DNA of 64,000 nucleotides from Litomosoides sigmodontis (lineage: Eukaryota; Nematoda; Chromadorea; Rhabditida; Onchocercidae), in the NCBI GenBank assembly GCA_963070105.1, contig OY718804.1, forward strand, positions 9,764,317 through 9,828,316, read 5' to 3'. Positions within the stretch are counted from its first letter, which is position 1. The number at the start of each line of letters is the position of its first letter. The translations under genes were made by a program, and so were the position numbers. The notes below the pieces were generated by a model. It ran no database searches, was not told the origin of the DNA, and was given only the letters and a program-made list of their open reading frames with translations. Of this stretch, positions 25,990 through 39,300 are shown one piece after another.

Positions 25990-27289
25990 GACTTTTTTAC
26001 TTCGTCGTTTGTAGCATTCGAAAATCGTGTTTTTATACCTTCTTTCTCGAAGAGATCCGTTATTTCACCATTTTTATGCATTTTAACAAGAATGTCACAA
26101 CCTCCTATGAAATTGCCATTCACATAAAGCTGAAACAAAATTCACATAAATTCTGTTTTCCTTCTTTTCTTTACTTTATGCGTGCTATTTGCTTTCAAAT
26201 TATCCATAGATGGATTAGAAAATATATCCCATAAAAGAAAGGAAAAATATGCATCATTTGTGTTTATTACACACCACCAACTTGTTTATTGTTCTTTCCG
26301 TTCTTTTTCTATTTTTCATCGTTATTTCTCTTCTTATGTCTTATTACAGCATGTTATTTATGTATATTTTCTGATGTTTCATAATTGCTTTCACTTTCTC
26401 TTAAGATCAAAAAAATGAAATTAATTGAACAAAAAAAGAAAAATTATTTATGACCAATTGATGTGGGTCGTTATTTCTCGTTCTTATGTAGGCAATTTAT
26501 ATACTATAAATTGAAATGTCGAACACTAATTAATTTATTGATGCATAGCATAAATGCTCGGAGAAACTGGTTAAGAAATATGTGTACATAGTGTGGCGGT
26601 ACTTTGGACAGTTTTAATCATTTCTGTCATAGGTTTTAAAATAAAAGTGAAATTGTCACCTTTGCATCTGCAAGTTGCGACCATCGAACAAAACAACAAT
26701 AACTTACTTGAGGTATGGTAGGCCAGTCGCTGTATGCTTTGATGCCTTCTCTTAGGTCATTGTCCGCAAGTACATTATAGTCTTTGAATTTAACTTCATG
26801 AAAGTCTAAGATCTGTAAGGAAAGAATTTGAAAATAAGCTCCAAAATAAAATAAAGCTTTCAAATAGTTCAGGTAGGTGATACTCTTGAAATGTGATTGC
26901 GAATACCACGGTAATACTGAATATACTAAATCACTTTTTGCCGCTTATACTGTTACCTCAGCAAATCGAGATGGTATTTCTGAGTGACTATCTAAAACGA
27001 TACAAACTGTTTCTGTTTTATCACCGGAAGTAAATGACCTTCGAAGTAATCCCTTGTTATATTCTAATATTTAACTAAAACTCACCAGTTTGATATTATT
27101 ACTAAAGCCACACATTGGTTCCAGTTGCGTACCTTTCATGAAAACTACTACCGGAGCAGATGAGATCATCTTTTCAATCCGTGTTTTCAGCGCCTCGGGC
27201 AGTGATGTCGATGATGACGCACAGAAAGAAGCGTATGAACCGGGTGCACGAAATGCAACTTGTTTAATGATTCTTGCCAAGCCAAACAT
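25986..27289 (-). CDS. glrx-5: Mitochondrial monothiol glutaredoxin (GLRX5-like)
   Basis: Glutaredoxin-5 relays [2Fe-2S] clusters in the mitochondrial matrix. Three exons, 27289-27086, 26812-26708 and 26129-25986, give 150 residues, close to human GLRX5. Residues 1-30 are basic, Ser-rich and lack acidic residues, as expected of a mitochondrial presequence. The monothiol active site is CGFS with Cys60, followed by the glutathione-binding cis-Pro region WPTIPQ and the [14 protein letters not shown] segment. Intron positions fall in phase 0. The gene runs tail-to-tail with PPM1G, and the two stop codons share bases 25987-25988. No AATAAA is obvious just past the stop, so the 3' UTR probably runs antisense through the last PPM1G exon. 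Confidence 0.93.
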
Positions 27290-28329
27290 TTGCAAAAAAA
27301 CTAAAACTAGTATTACTGTCCTCAGACTCACCAGCTCTGCTACTATTCCGTTCACAGAACTGGATTCAACTTGAGTACTAACCAAGAGCATAATTTATTG
27401 AAGTCGGTTACTGCCGGATCCAGGAAGATAATTCCCAGATTTGTAGGTCAGCAAATTATGGCACACATCTCTTCTACCTTTTCTTTCTTACCATATTAGT
27501 CAAAAAGATAAGTACCCTATTCGCATTTCAGCTTCATTAGAACGAAAAAATCGTTGGATTATACTAGAAATTTCAAACGGAGCAGAGAAAACCACCAAAT
27601 TCTGAATGTTCAATTGGGCTATTATCGGTTATCGGTGACTTCAAGCTGGCTGGCAAGAAATTAGCCACTCCAATATTCGCTAGTGAAATTGCCAGTAACG
27701 TATTGTCCCATGCATTAAACTAACAAAGATATGTGTGAAATGGACTTAAGTATCAAGAGCCTTTGAGCACAAGCTCATTATATGAATATATAGAGCAATG
27801 CATTATGAAATTTTCATTCTATCAAGAAGTCACCGGAATCACGCATCTGTTAACAATGATATTACATAGTATAACTACCATATGGAAAAAGAGAAATCCC
27901 TGCTGGCAATTAAACCTTTAACGAATACGAGGGCATTTTGGCTTAGCAATAATAAATAGATTTACAAAAAAAAATGTATCTCGATGATATGCAGGAAAAC
28001 ACTGCAAAAGCGAATAACCAGAAATTCGTACCAGGCCTTTTCAGAAATATTTCTTTTCTAAATCAAATTCAGTGCAGATGAGTGATAAATCAATGTACTA
28101 CAACGTGGAAAATAAACATGTAGCAATTTAAAATCAAAAATAAACAAATGAATGGCAAGTGATATAAACAATAATTAAAGCTTGCACGTTCCTCAAAAAT
28201 ATAGAAAAAATTGAACAGACTTATGATTATTTCATCTTATATATTAATTCTTCAACTACAAATTTTGAAGTAGCAAAGTAGAAATACAACATGCTACATT
28301 TGAATTCGAAACATGATATCAAATAGTCT
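27290..28329. other. Intergenic region between PP4 3' end and GLRX5 start
   Basis: About 1 kb between two genes transcribed leftwards. No exon, RNA gene or repeat is supported. It should contain the PP4 3' UTR and the GLRX5 promoter or trans-splice site. Confidence 0.55.
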
Positions 28330-30914
28330 TCACAGGAAGTAGTCTGGTTGAGGTTTTTTTGCTGGGGCACCACGATTTTCCTGCAAAAAAAGCAGCTGTG
28401 AAGATTTGAAATTACTAATTTTAACGTCAGCATTATTTTCCGTCTCGAGTTGGTCCGCGAGTAGATTTCAGAGATACAGAGAAAAGTGAACGTCAGATTT
28501 CGAAAGATATTGGATGTATACTAACTAAAAAAGCATGCAGGAGCAAGGAATTCCTCCTAGTCTCAATTTTTCTTGAAAAATACGAAGAAAACCTGTGGTG
28601 CTGCTTCGAAAATGGTAAAATCTTTGTTTAGTTGTTCATCAAGTTCCAAAATAGCTGCGACATTACCACATCTATAAGTATTATAAAAAATTTGACAACC
28701 AATTAAGTGGTTAGACAAGCTAAAAACAAAATATATTTTCAGATTAAGATAATCACAAAAAAAGAGTAATTTTACAATGAAAACCAATATTACCGATAGC
28801 AATAATTAGGTGCCGACCAGACCGTTAAGACTGTTTCACCGAAATGCCATTTGTAACCTTCCATAACAAGCTGATGAGCCCGACAAATCAAATCTACACC
28901 ATTTGCCTGGCAAAAAGCCTAAAATAACTCCGTAAAAAACGAGACTACCAAATCAGAAAATCTGATGGAAAAAAACGATAAATCAAAAGGAAAACTTATA
29001 AAGCAGAGAATGACACCATATAATTTCCGCTACTTAACCGAAATTTTTTTGCCCAAACCCATAAAAGCGCTTTAAAATTGCTTCTTCTATAAATAATTAT
29101 GTAAATTATGCCAAATAAAAATTAAGAATAAACATAAAAACTGTTAAAACTAACTTTAACAACATCAGAACCGAACAGGTAGCCTGCGCCCCGAGGACTA
29201 ACACCCCAACCAACACTTTCTTCCGGATCTGACCATAACAAATCACACATTGGGCCGTCATGAGGTACCTGAAAATTCAAACTGCAATGACTCAGCGGTT
29301 TATCAAAAATTTTCAGAAAATGCTTGCGTAATATATTGAAACTGTACTGCCTTTACCTCTTGCTTCCTATCGATTGCCCTAATTTGGTCAAGATTTTGTA
29401 TCGATGGCGACAAACCACCATGGACACAGAATACTTTACCCGCAATAACTGCAGAAAGACTTAGACAGTCGAACACTTCAGTACAACACCTAAAATAACA
29501 ATTAAAATGACGTTATAGCATGAAATTCAACAGAGAACATTCAGCTCGGCAAAAAAAAACTCATCAGTCTTTTAACACAACGCCAAAGTCAAAAGTTACC
29601 TCCATACGGCTGATGAACCGTACTTCCTCAGGCATTCGTCGTAAAAACCATACACTTGAGTAATTTGTCGAGATTCATGATTCCCTCTTATCAGCATCAT
29701 CCTATCGGGATATCGCACTTTTAAGGCTAACAGTAATAAAAATGTCTGAAAAGTTTCAACCACTAAGATGCTACTGAAGGCATAGCAGTGTAAGATAAAG
29801 TAACTATATGTTGGGACATCGTTCAGGAATGAACGCTTTCTGAAAATAGAAACTCGTGGGTCAGTCAGAAACAAAGCAGGTTGAGCACAGCACTTAGCTT
29901 GAAAATGCAATAAATGTAAACAATCGCAAAACTGAATGTATGGTTATATTGAATGAAATTGAACTCTTATGAATGGCATTAAAATGTGAGAAAAATTGTA
30001 ACTCAATTATGGTGATCAAAGACACCTATAAATAACGAAGCGATTCACCTCAACAGAATAAAAACCACGATCAACAAAATCGCCAAGGAAAAGATAATTA
30101 GTGTCAGGAACTTGACCACCAACCCTGAATAATTCCATCAAATCGTAAAACTGACCGTGGATATCGCCGCAGATCTAAACTGATCGGTAAGAATAATTTT
30201 AAATCAAAAGCACAAAAGACATGAACAGTCGATGCTAAATTTTCGATTTATCAGAAGTAATAAAGAGGAAATACTCACTTCAGATGTAATTTACTCGTAC
30301 TTATTTTTATGAACTTGACTACTTGAATCAATACTTTAGACGACAATGAATATTTACTCGTTAGCATCATAAAAGATTTCACAGAATTAGCCATGCATTT
30401 CCAGTTACTTCATTGATGACTTATTCCGTACATATTATGAGCATTAGAAGTAATTCATTTTGTGATCTTTTAAATATCGAGTGGTTCTTACAGACCCACA
30501 CTAGAGTCAACAGTCCTGTGTTCAGTCAAATTTATAGAATTTAAGAAGTTCAAACAAATAAAGAATACCGTAACGGGAGAGTCGACCACCTGTACATTGC
30601 CTTCTTGGAGAAGGATTTCACGTGCTTTGGCGCACAGTGATTTTACTTCCTGCTCTGAGATACATTCACATCTCATCAATGTTTCGATCTGCCTTAAAAT
30701 TATTGATGGAAAGTTGCCACGTATTAAATCATCATGTAGCTCGTAAGAAAAACAGTCTAGTATGTGTTTGGAACAAAGGCACACCTCCACGTTCAGCAAT
30801 AATCGATTTTCATAAATTTTAAAATAATTTCAACCTATCTAAGTCGTTCACAGTAACAGAAGTTGGCGTGGAAGGCAACATCGAAGGTAACGTTTCATCA
30901 GCGTTCATTACCAT
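28330..30914 (-). CDS. pph-4.1: Serine/threonine protein phosphatase 4 catalytic subunit
   Basis: PP4 catalytic subunit, acting at centrosomes and in the DNA-damage and meiotic responses. Nine exons close in frame: 30914-30835, 30692-30569, 30174-30049, 29745-29600, 29489-29357, 29268-29155, 28918-28794, 28671-28593 and 28380-28330 (325 residues). The metal-binding PPP motifs GDIHGQ, GDFVDRG and RGNHES are intact, and the C-terminus DYFL is the PP2A/PP4 methylation tail. NRGAPAKKP before it is PP4-specific and very close to C. elegans PPH-4.1. A short N-terminal extension (about 22 residues before VNDLDR) is also nematode-like. The exon opens after a GTTACAG acceptor 17 bases upstream of the chosen Met; an upstream 5' UTR exon or a spliced leader may be joined there. 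Confidence 0.95.
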
Positions 30915-33330
30915 GTCAAAATCCTCTGCTGTAACGAATATACATGATTAACGAGCAAATAAATGAAATAATGTCGTGTATAGAGTAAAACGAGCATATA
31001 ACACCTGTTATTCTGTTTCAGTTCAATCAGTTTCACTAAATAAGAAATATGTATTGGAATAATTGCAGCAAAACGCTGGAACTAATTTGCCAAATAAAAT
31101 TCCTATGGCTGAACAAGTCAAGTGAAAAGAACCGAAAAAAAAACTGCCACTCAATTCACATCTAACGTGAACACGGAAATCGTAGACCCGAGCCGCTAAC
31201 ATCGCATGGGTCATGGAATCTGAATTTGCAGCACGTCCATCGGAAAACGTGGTCCAACCACTGAAAAGGAATTAAAATTTCGACTTAGTGGGATTCCTCC
31301 GTGACTGTCAGCTGTGTGCGTGTTTTTGCCGACTGATAGTTGATGCCCGATATTCCGGAAAACATTTAATGAGCGAATTGAGTGATTCACATAGTGTGGA
31401 CATAATAAGTTTTTGAAATGCCTGAATACATGGGTGAGATGTGAGATCGCAATTAGCCAATGCTTTCATTGAATGCATGAGAAACTGTTGAACCGATGGT
31501 TGAATAGATGGAAAGATTCACCTCTGTCACACTTCTCTCGCTTTTACCTTTCTCCCATCACTTTCTTTTTCCTCTTTCTTTCTTCCACTTACTCGATTAT
31601 TGCCGTTTCGTTCATTCAATTGCATTGAAAATTGCGTGAAAATGTGAGAGATACGGTGTGTTTATTTCTATCTGACAGACGTGAACTGAAATAGCTTCAC
31701 ATATACCTGTGTGTTTCCGTATCTCTTCTACACCTTACGATGACATACATTTCAGTTTTGCAGTTTTCTGCTTTGACTGAACTAATCATAAAAATTATCA
31801 AAAGCAAGAAACTTATTGCATGCTCGTTTCTGAGGCGAATTTTGCAGTGTGTAAAATAAAGGAAAAGAGTGCAAGAAATTGGCAAAAATAATTAATTATT
31901 CAAAATGCATACGTACATTAGTTGAAAATTTTAAAAATTGAAGAAAATGAAAATAATATTTTCGCATTTCTTTTTTATTCATTGATTTTGCTATGAATAC
32001 TTATGCAATATGTATGTTACTTTTACATTCTTTTTCTTTAAGGGCATATGACATCATCGTTTTTTGACAGTTCTGATATTGTGTTTATCCAATTCTAGGC
32101 GTTCCGTTCATCTTGTCCTTTTTCCTTGAAAACAAAAGTCTAAAAGCGACAAATTAGGAGTACGAGCTGTAGGGTTAGGGCTATGGCGAAGTGGAAAGGA
32201 TGGACGCTTGTCTTCTTCAGCACTTTGCTCTCATAGTTTAGACATCTTTTGGGAAGCAACTTCATCAATCCATTCAATGCAAGAGTTAATAAAGAGAGAG
32301 TGGAAAGTGGAGAGAAACGTTCACTGACTAGAAGAGAGCGATCATTGGAAGTTTAATTTATTTTCCATTTTTCCATTGGTAACTAGATGTTTATTGCGAG
32401 ATTGCCGTTCCTTTCTGAATTTTTGTCCTAGCTCTTTAACACAAATAGGTCATAGTATCGTAGCTTGGAAAAAGTCTTAAAATTAGCATAATGAAGGAAA
32501 ATGTGTGAAGGGATGTAGTAATTCCCTCATATGTCCCCGTATTTTTTATTCCATTGTGCTAGTAGTTTCTAAATTTGAAAGTGAACAAATTGTCGGTTAG
32601 GGAAAAGAAAAGATGTGAAAAAAATGCTACAGGATGAAATGCCTATGGACGAACAACACAATATCGATGCTGAACAGGACGAGAGGCCTGAAAAGCTAAG
32701 CCTATTTACCTGAAGTTATATTTGTCCTCTCATTTTCCTTTCTCCTCTCTCCTCTTCCCTCACCAATATTTCCTTCCCGTTGTTCCATATATCACTTATC
32801 CGTCATTTTTGCTCTTCATTCAATACAACTTGCTGAACTCCAATCATAAAATATGCAATATATTTTTTTTTGAAATTCTATCTCTTCCTTCCTAAACGTC
32901 CTCTCTCTTCCTTCTCCCATTACTGTCATCTGTCCTCGTTCTCGCTTTTATCATTCCTATCCTTTCTTATGCATTTCTTTTTTGAATTCACTTTTGTTCC
33001 GCTCGTAAATCGATGTGCTATTGTACGAATGACTGCTGCTACTATCAACACTTTGTGTTTCTTAAATTACTCAACAAATAACTGATAGAAATTGAAATAA
33101 CAATCTGAAGTATTTCTCTGAAAAGGAAGAGAAAGACAAAAAGGTTAAAAAATGAACGAAAAACAAAACAACATTTTGTAGTTAGTGACTTTCGATGATT
33201 GAACAAGTCGAGCGATTGTTTTGATTGATTGCATTTGCTGGAAAGGGGCAATATTGCTGGTATCTTTATACGATATTCCCTGATTCAATTTACTTCTACC
33301 TCCATCGCTACGGTTATTGTTATCAAAACG
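30915..33330. other. Divergent intergenic region (PP4 / PITPNM promoters)
   Basis: About 2.4 kb between divergent starts. It contains strongly pyrimidine-rich blocks (about 31530-31610 and 32740-32960) that create short open frames without coding character. A 5' UTR exon of PP4 could lie near 31140-31260, but I could not support one. Both promoters should be here. Confidence 0.55.
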
Positions 33331-36300
33331 ATGCTGATAAAGGAATATCGTATTCTGTTGCCTCTCACTGTTAACGAATATCGTATCGCTCAACTTTATA
33401 TGATTCAGGTTAATTTTTATAATTCTGGATAAGTTTTATGTTTGAAACAGTTTAGGAAGAAACGCCAAAATATGCTAAACTTTTTCGTCGTTTCAGGAAT
33501 CGATTTCTTATTTTTATTATTGCACTGAATAATCACCATAAGTGTGTATATGTTTTATCACTAGTTGTGCAGTAATTTTCAAAATCGGTTTTACTGTATT
33601 GCAGTAAGAAACTAGGGAATGTTAAAGAAAATTAAGACATTTTGCAAAATGAGTTTTATTTTTAGCAAGTCTGGTACGTTTTTTGACCAATTTTTGCAAC
33701 TTTTAAATATCGAAAATATTGAAATTTTTTCTTGCATAGGGCGTTTTCTTCCTTTCCTTCATTTTTCAAACACTTGCTGTTTTATTGTGTTCGGCGTTTC
33801 GAAGTTTTTTAATTACAAGAGCTTATAATTCTAATAAACATGTAGGTTTGGCAAATATTTTCCTCCCAAAATTACCTGCAATTATCTTTTAATTTTTAAT
33901 TATGGTTTGAGTGAAAACTAAATTTTTTTGCTTACCAATGTTTTCTTTCAATAATCTTCCTGAATTGTTGCTTCACAATAAATTTGTCTGTATGTATGTG
34001 ACTACTGTATTCTTGGAAATCTCATTGAAGTAAAAAGTTGTTTTAATTCAAAAAACATCTAACAGGTCATTGAATTATTTCCACCAAAATATAAGGCACA
34101 AATTGTAATTTCGAGTGAGAAATTTTTTTGTAATTTTGTTAAAATTTAATCTTTGCAATGAAATTTGGTAGGCTTTACAGTTTTTTTCTCAAAAAACCTT
34201 CGGTTTTCCTTTTTAATGATTTGCCTGCGTTTCTTTTCCAATTTGCAATAACAGAAATTCATAGCTGATTACGTTTTTCAAGAATAAGTCTGGATGGAGC
34301 TGTTAAATTTTAAATTATCAGCTTGCCATGTAGTACTGGTGTCTATTTATCAGTCAATTTGTTTGAGTAGCAAACTGTATTGATTACTTTTTGTTGATTA
34401 CATTTAATCTTCGACAAGTTCCTCTAATCCTCCTTAAATGGTCCATTATCGAAATTGAAAAAATTCCAAACTTATGGTTGTTTACATTTTGAGTTTTAGA
34501 CGAAAACGTATTGCAAGAGTCCTTATATATTTTTTGAAGCATATCTGATTTAACAGTAAGTTAGTAATTAGTTAAATAAAATCTGCAGATTGCTCGTGAG
34601 ATAAATAAATAACGGACATGATTTAAAAGATTAGACATCTCTCTAAAAGCGAAATTCCTGTTTATCTCGCTATGAGTTGGTAATTCGGCCGGAGCATAAA
34701 GTTGTTTAAACGCTGATAAATGAATTACTTTGAAGAAATATTTGATCGAGTTATAACTGACTTTTTTGACAGCTATTTCACTTTAAGTTGCTGTTTAATG
34801 TTTACATTATGGTAGAGCTGTTTTCATCCTGAAAAAAAGGAAAATGTTATGCTGGAAGAGTGGATGGACAAGGCGAATAGAAGAAGAAGCGCTAATTTGA
34901 CGCAGGAATTTGTCGCATTCACGAATAACAAATATCCAAAAGAGAACGATCTGTATTTCAAAATTATTAGTGAGCTGCGTGTTGTAAACGATTTGCTGTT
35001 AGCTTTGAAAAAACAGTACCTTTGACGAAATTTTGATTAGAGAGAGAAAAAGCCGAAAAATATTCTTAACATTTAGAAATTACAATTTCAAATAACATAC
35101 AAAGCATCGCTACTTATGGTAAAATTCAAAGATAAAAGTTAAATGCTTTTCTGCAAAGGTATAAAGTGGATGGTGCTTTTCGGAATAATTAATGCTTCGA
35201 TTTTTCTTCTTTAATGAATTAGAAATTTGCAGAAAAAAAGTCGGCAGGAAAGTTCGGGTGAAGAAAGTGGTGTGGAAATTATTACGAATGAACCGTACAG
35301 CGATGGTCCAGGTGGAGCCGGTCAATACACATTTAAAATTTATCATATCGGCAGTAAAATTCCAGGTAGTTTTCGTACTTCAGTAGGTAAATGCCACAAA
35401 AAAAATGAAGCTGCGCGTGCTGTGAGAATTATTATTCACTTATGAATAAGGAATAACTAATCATACTTCCGTAACTCCCGTAATGCACTGGTACTTTACC
35501 TTGAATTTTCTTCAAAAAAAGAATTAAACTAATTGATTTTGTGAAATGAAGAGATTTTTTTTTATTCGTTCTTCATTGCTGTCGATGTCGTTTCCAATTT
35601 GCTATCGTTCTTTTGATGGGATGCATATTTGGGCTGAAAAACACGAATTAGTCTAATTGAATTGATGGGATAAAAAGATCTTGTATTTGCTCGGAACTGT
35701 TGTTACTCCCAATTTGCTCTTGCTCTTCATGATGTGTATTTTTTCTCGAATCAAAGATAAGTGAGCATCATATTTCAAAAATGATAGCTGCCAAGAAGGT
35801 GAATGATTCAGCGGTGGAAATTATTAAATGGATGCTGAATCCTACTAATTAACTAAACATTTTATTAAAATGCCTGAGTTAGAAAGGATAAAAGCAAAAA
35901 TACAGATATGGATGTGCAATTCATCAAATTCATTTTTTTTGAAGTGTGGTTACGCAGTGTATTACCCACAAATGCGTTGGAAGCACATGAAGAAGCTTGG
36001 AATGCTTATCCTCATACGAAAACACGCTATTCATCTCCATTTTTGGATCGTTTCAATATTGAAGTGGAAACGAAGTATTACAATGATGCCGGTAATCAAG
36101 AAAATGTTTTCGAGCTTACCGCCGATGAATTGAAAAATCGAATTGTTGGTAAATTTTTTTTTCTAATTTGTGAATTATTTCACTTGGAAACTAATTCTGT
36201 TAGTGATTTAATAAACTAATATTAAATGTTTGGAAAAGAGTTGCGGAATGTTTTTTTTTTCAGATGTAATGGATTTTGTAAATGATGCGTTATCATCGTA

Positions 36301-39300
36301 CGATTATGCTCCTGAAGAAGATCCAAAATTATATTGTAGTACAAAAACTGGTCGTGGACCACTCAAAGAAGATTGGATTGAGGATTGCATTAAACACGGG
36401 AAACCTATCATGTGTGCTTATAAACTTTGCAAAGTTCGTTGCGCTACCGCAAATCATTATTTGTAAGATCCATAAATATCAATTTAGTTTGAAATTTTGG
36501 GACTATAGAAATTTTGTTTGTTTGACATCAAGGATTTTATGAAATCTATTTTTATGGAGCAAATTTCGGAATTATAATAAAGAAGGATTTTTCAGGTTGA
36601 ATTTAAGTTCTGGGGTCTACAAGCTCGCGCAGAACGTTGGATACACAATTATGCTCTGCGTAATACGATGCTGAGGGCGCATAAACAAGCGTGGGTTTGG
36701 CAAGATGAATGGTGTGGTCTTACGCTTGAGGATGTACGAGAATTGGAGCGAGATGTGATAATCTTTTACGAGTTTTTTTGGATCAAAATTCTTACGTCTA
36801 CTTAGATTAATGTCATACCACATTGAGAATATATGCTAGGGAGAGGCAGACAAGAGTGAAAAACAAGTTCATATTATTGAATTCCTGACAATGTCAAGAG
36901 TATCGATTAAAAATATTGTGTAAAGTTAATTTAAATGGCTTGATATCTCGATATTGTCAGTCCTCTTTTGGCTCAGCACTTACAGGGATCTCCTATGTCG
37001 CTGCTTATTCCGTTGAAATATTTCATTTTATTTTTCACAAAAATAGCAACAGCTTATGTGCAGTGCAGTGTTTGCATATATTTCAAAAAAAAAAACTTCC
37101 TTATGCATTCTTTAAGGCAGCGCTACATTTGTCAAAGTTAATGGCACGCTCATCTATCTCTGCCTCTTCCTCTATTTATTTCGATTGCATGGAAGGTTCT
37201 GTAGATGACTCTGAGTCGTTGATAAAGTGCAGTTCGGCGATATCACTTACCAGTGAACATAAAGGATTGCCATCCCCTCGAATTGAAGAAAATATGAAAT
37301 TAGCAGCTACCACAACATCAGATGCTTCTTTACTTGTAATCATTTTCTACAGTGATATTTTCTCAGATGTGAGTTTTTTGATTAAAACTTCCAGCTTGAA
37401 AACTTGAGTTGTGAGGTTCTGTTATTGAGTGTATTTTAAAATTTTAAATTTGAATGTGTAAAAAGTGGTTTCAAACAAAAGACGTTGGATTATAATTGAA
37501 ATTTGTTTGTTAAGGATATGAAATTTGAAGAGTATATTGAGAATTCCAGGAAATTCTGTCTACTATTAAAACATTCTTTATTTGTTAGTGAAATGTAAGC
37601 GCGTATTCCGTATCCTTGTTATAAATATTAGCGAAGTCGATCGATTTCAAAGTTGAAATCGATCGACTTTAGGTGTGAATTATTCACTCACCTAAATTAA
37701 TCCAATTCATGGTCTAGTTTCTTAATAAAGCAAGCATGAATAATGGGTTTAGAGTTGAGGGTGGAAGATTTAAGAATGTATGGCCTTATCCTCCATTTGT
37801 AATATCACTTAAGCAATATGTAATTTTATGTGGAAAAAAATTTTATGTAATTTTGTGTTAAAAAAGGATTTACAGACATTACATTGCTTTTTTCTACCAG
37901 GTTTCAACGGATCGGAATGTAACAGATCCGAATTCTCTGCATTTAACGATCGAAAAACAAATCTCAGCAGATTACGAAAATTTGAAAGGACACATCCACT
38001 TTCTACAAGTGTCCTGTGGTCAAGAATTTGCTGAAACAGCTTCTCATTTGATCTCAATTACACCTACGTATAGTCTGACTCATCCATCACTGGCACTACT
38101 TCTTTCTTCATCGCAGTATTATCATGAGGCTTGTTTCTTAATCCAATTGCATAGTGCGAATAACGGTACTTGTTGTCAAGACACTTTTACGTCAAATATG
38201 TATGATATTCATGTGGAAAGAGTGAATGCTTGGAAGTTAGCATATAGCTGATAGTTTCACATACGTAAACAATAAAGCATTTCTTCATGTTTTTTTTTTC
38301 TAAGCTGAAGTTTTGGAGTGGATTTACGTTGTTAGCAGTTATGGCAGAACTGTAAGTGGCATTATTATCTTTAATAGCAGTAGGTTTGGCGATAAAATAA
38401 CAGATTGATTTTTGCAGTGAGTAGATAGAGAAATGCATTGCTTTTGTTTATTCTTATAAAAATCTGGTAAAGTGCACTTAACTTTCCGAAGTGGCGTACT
38501 TCTTGATTTGTATCAAGCGCTATTTCCAGGCTGTTCGGAATACATTACAACGAGCTAACGAAGCATACAATCAGTTTATGCATTCCAATTCTGGACGAAA
38601 TTTTAGAGGCGAAATATTTGCTGTAGGTGATTATTTAGGTGGAATTTTATTGCATGAATGTTTAAAACGATCAGAAAATCATTACCACATGCAGCATCAA
38701 ATTATTTCTCGGCACTCCAGCAACCTTTCCACTAGGTCTCACATCATCTTAAAGGAAAATAGACAAGAGGTAATTGAATTTTTGTTGTATATCTGAGAGG
38801 AATAATGTTTTTTCGTATCAAGAAATATCGATCCCATCACAGTACAACAGAAAATATGCCATCTCAAATTCTTAAAAGCTACAAGAAAGGAGAAAATTAA
38901 TATATGTTTGTCATTGGTATGCAATAGTATGCAATAGCAACGTATTTTCTGTGACATACCATTACTTGTTTGGTATTTCACAGAAATTACTTGTTCACAG
39001 ATGCGCAGATTGGTTGACGAAGAAATATACTACGGCTAAAAGTAGTATCTAGAAGAAATATGCTTACTACACTACAAGGAATATACACCTCCATTGCTTA
39101 AAAATCGGTTTCATTTTGTAATTCTGCAATTTACAGTCAGGAGAAAGTGCATCGATAGGAGATGGAAATAAATTACAGAGAAATTCATCAGTGCCGCTGA
39201 CTGTGAAGTTCAGTAACTGTACACGTTCAACAACTAACTCAGAATCTTCTTCAAATGATGTATGTAGTGGTCTTGCCTTGATTTTGTTATGTTACAGTCA

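Noticed and set aside
27090..27374. A 94-codon plus-strand frame opposite GLRX5
   Set aside because: It is the antisense shadow of the conserved GLRX5 first exon.
36916..37116. N-terminal part of a 163-codon frame in PITPNM
   Set aside because: It is intron sequence read through upstream of the TTTAAG acceptor. Only 37117-37368 fits the PITPNM model and closes in phase.
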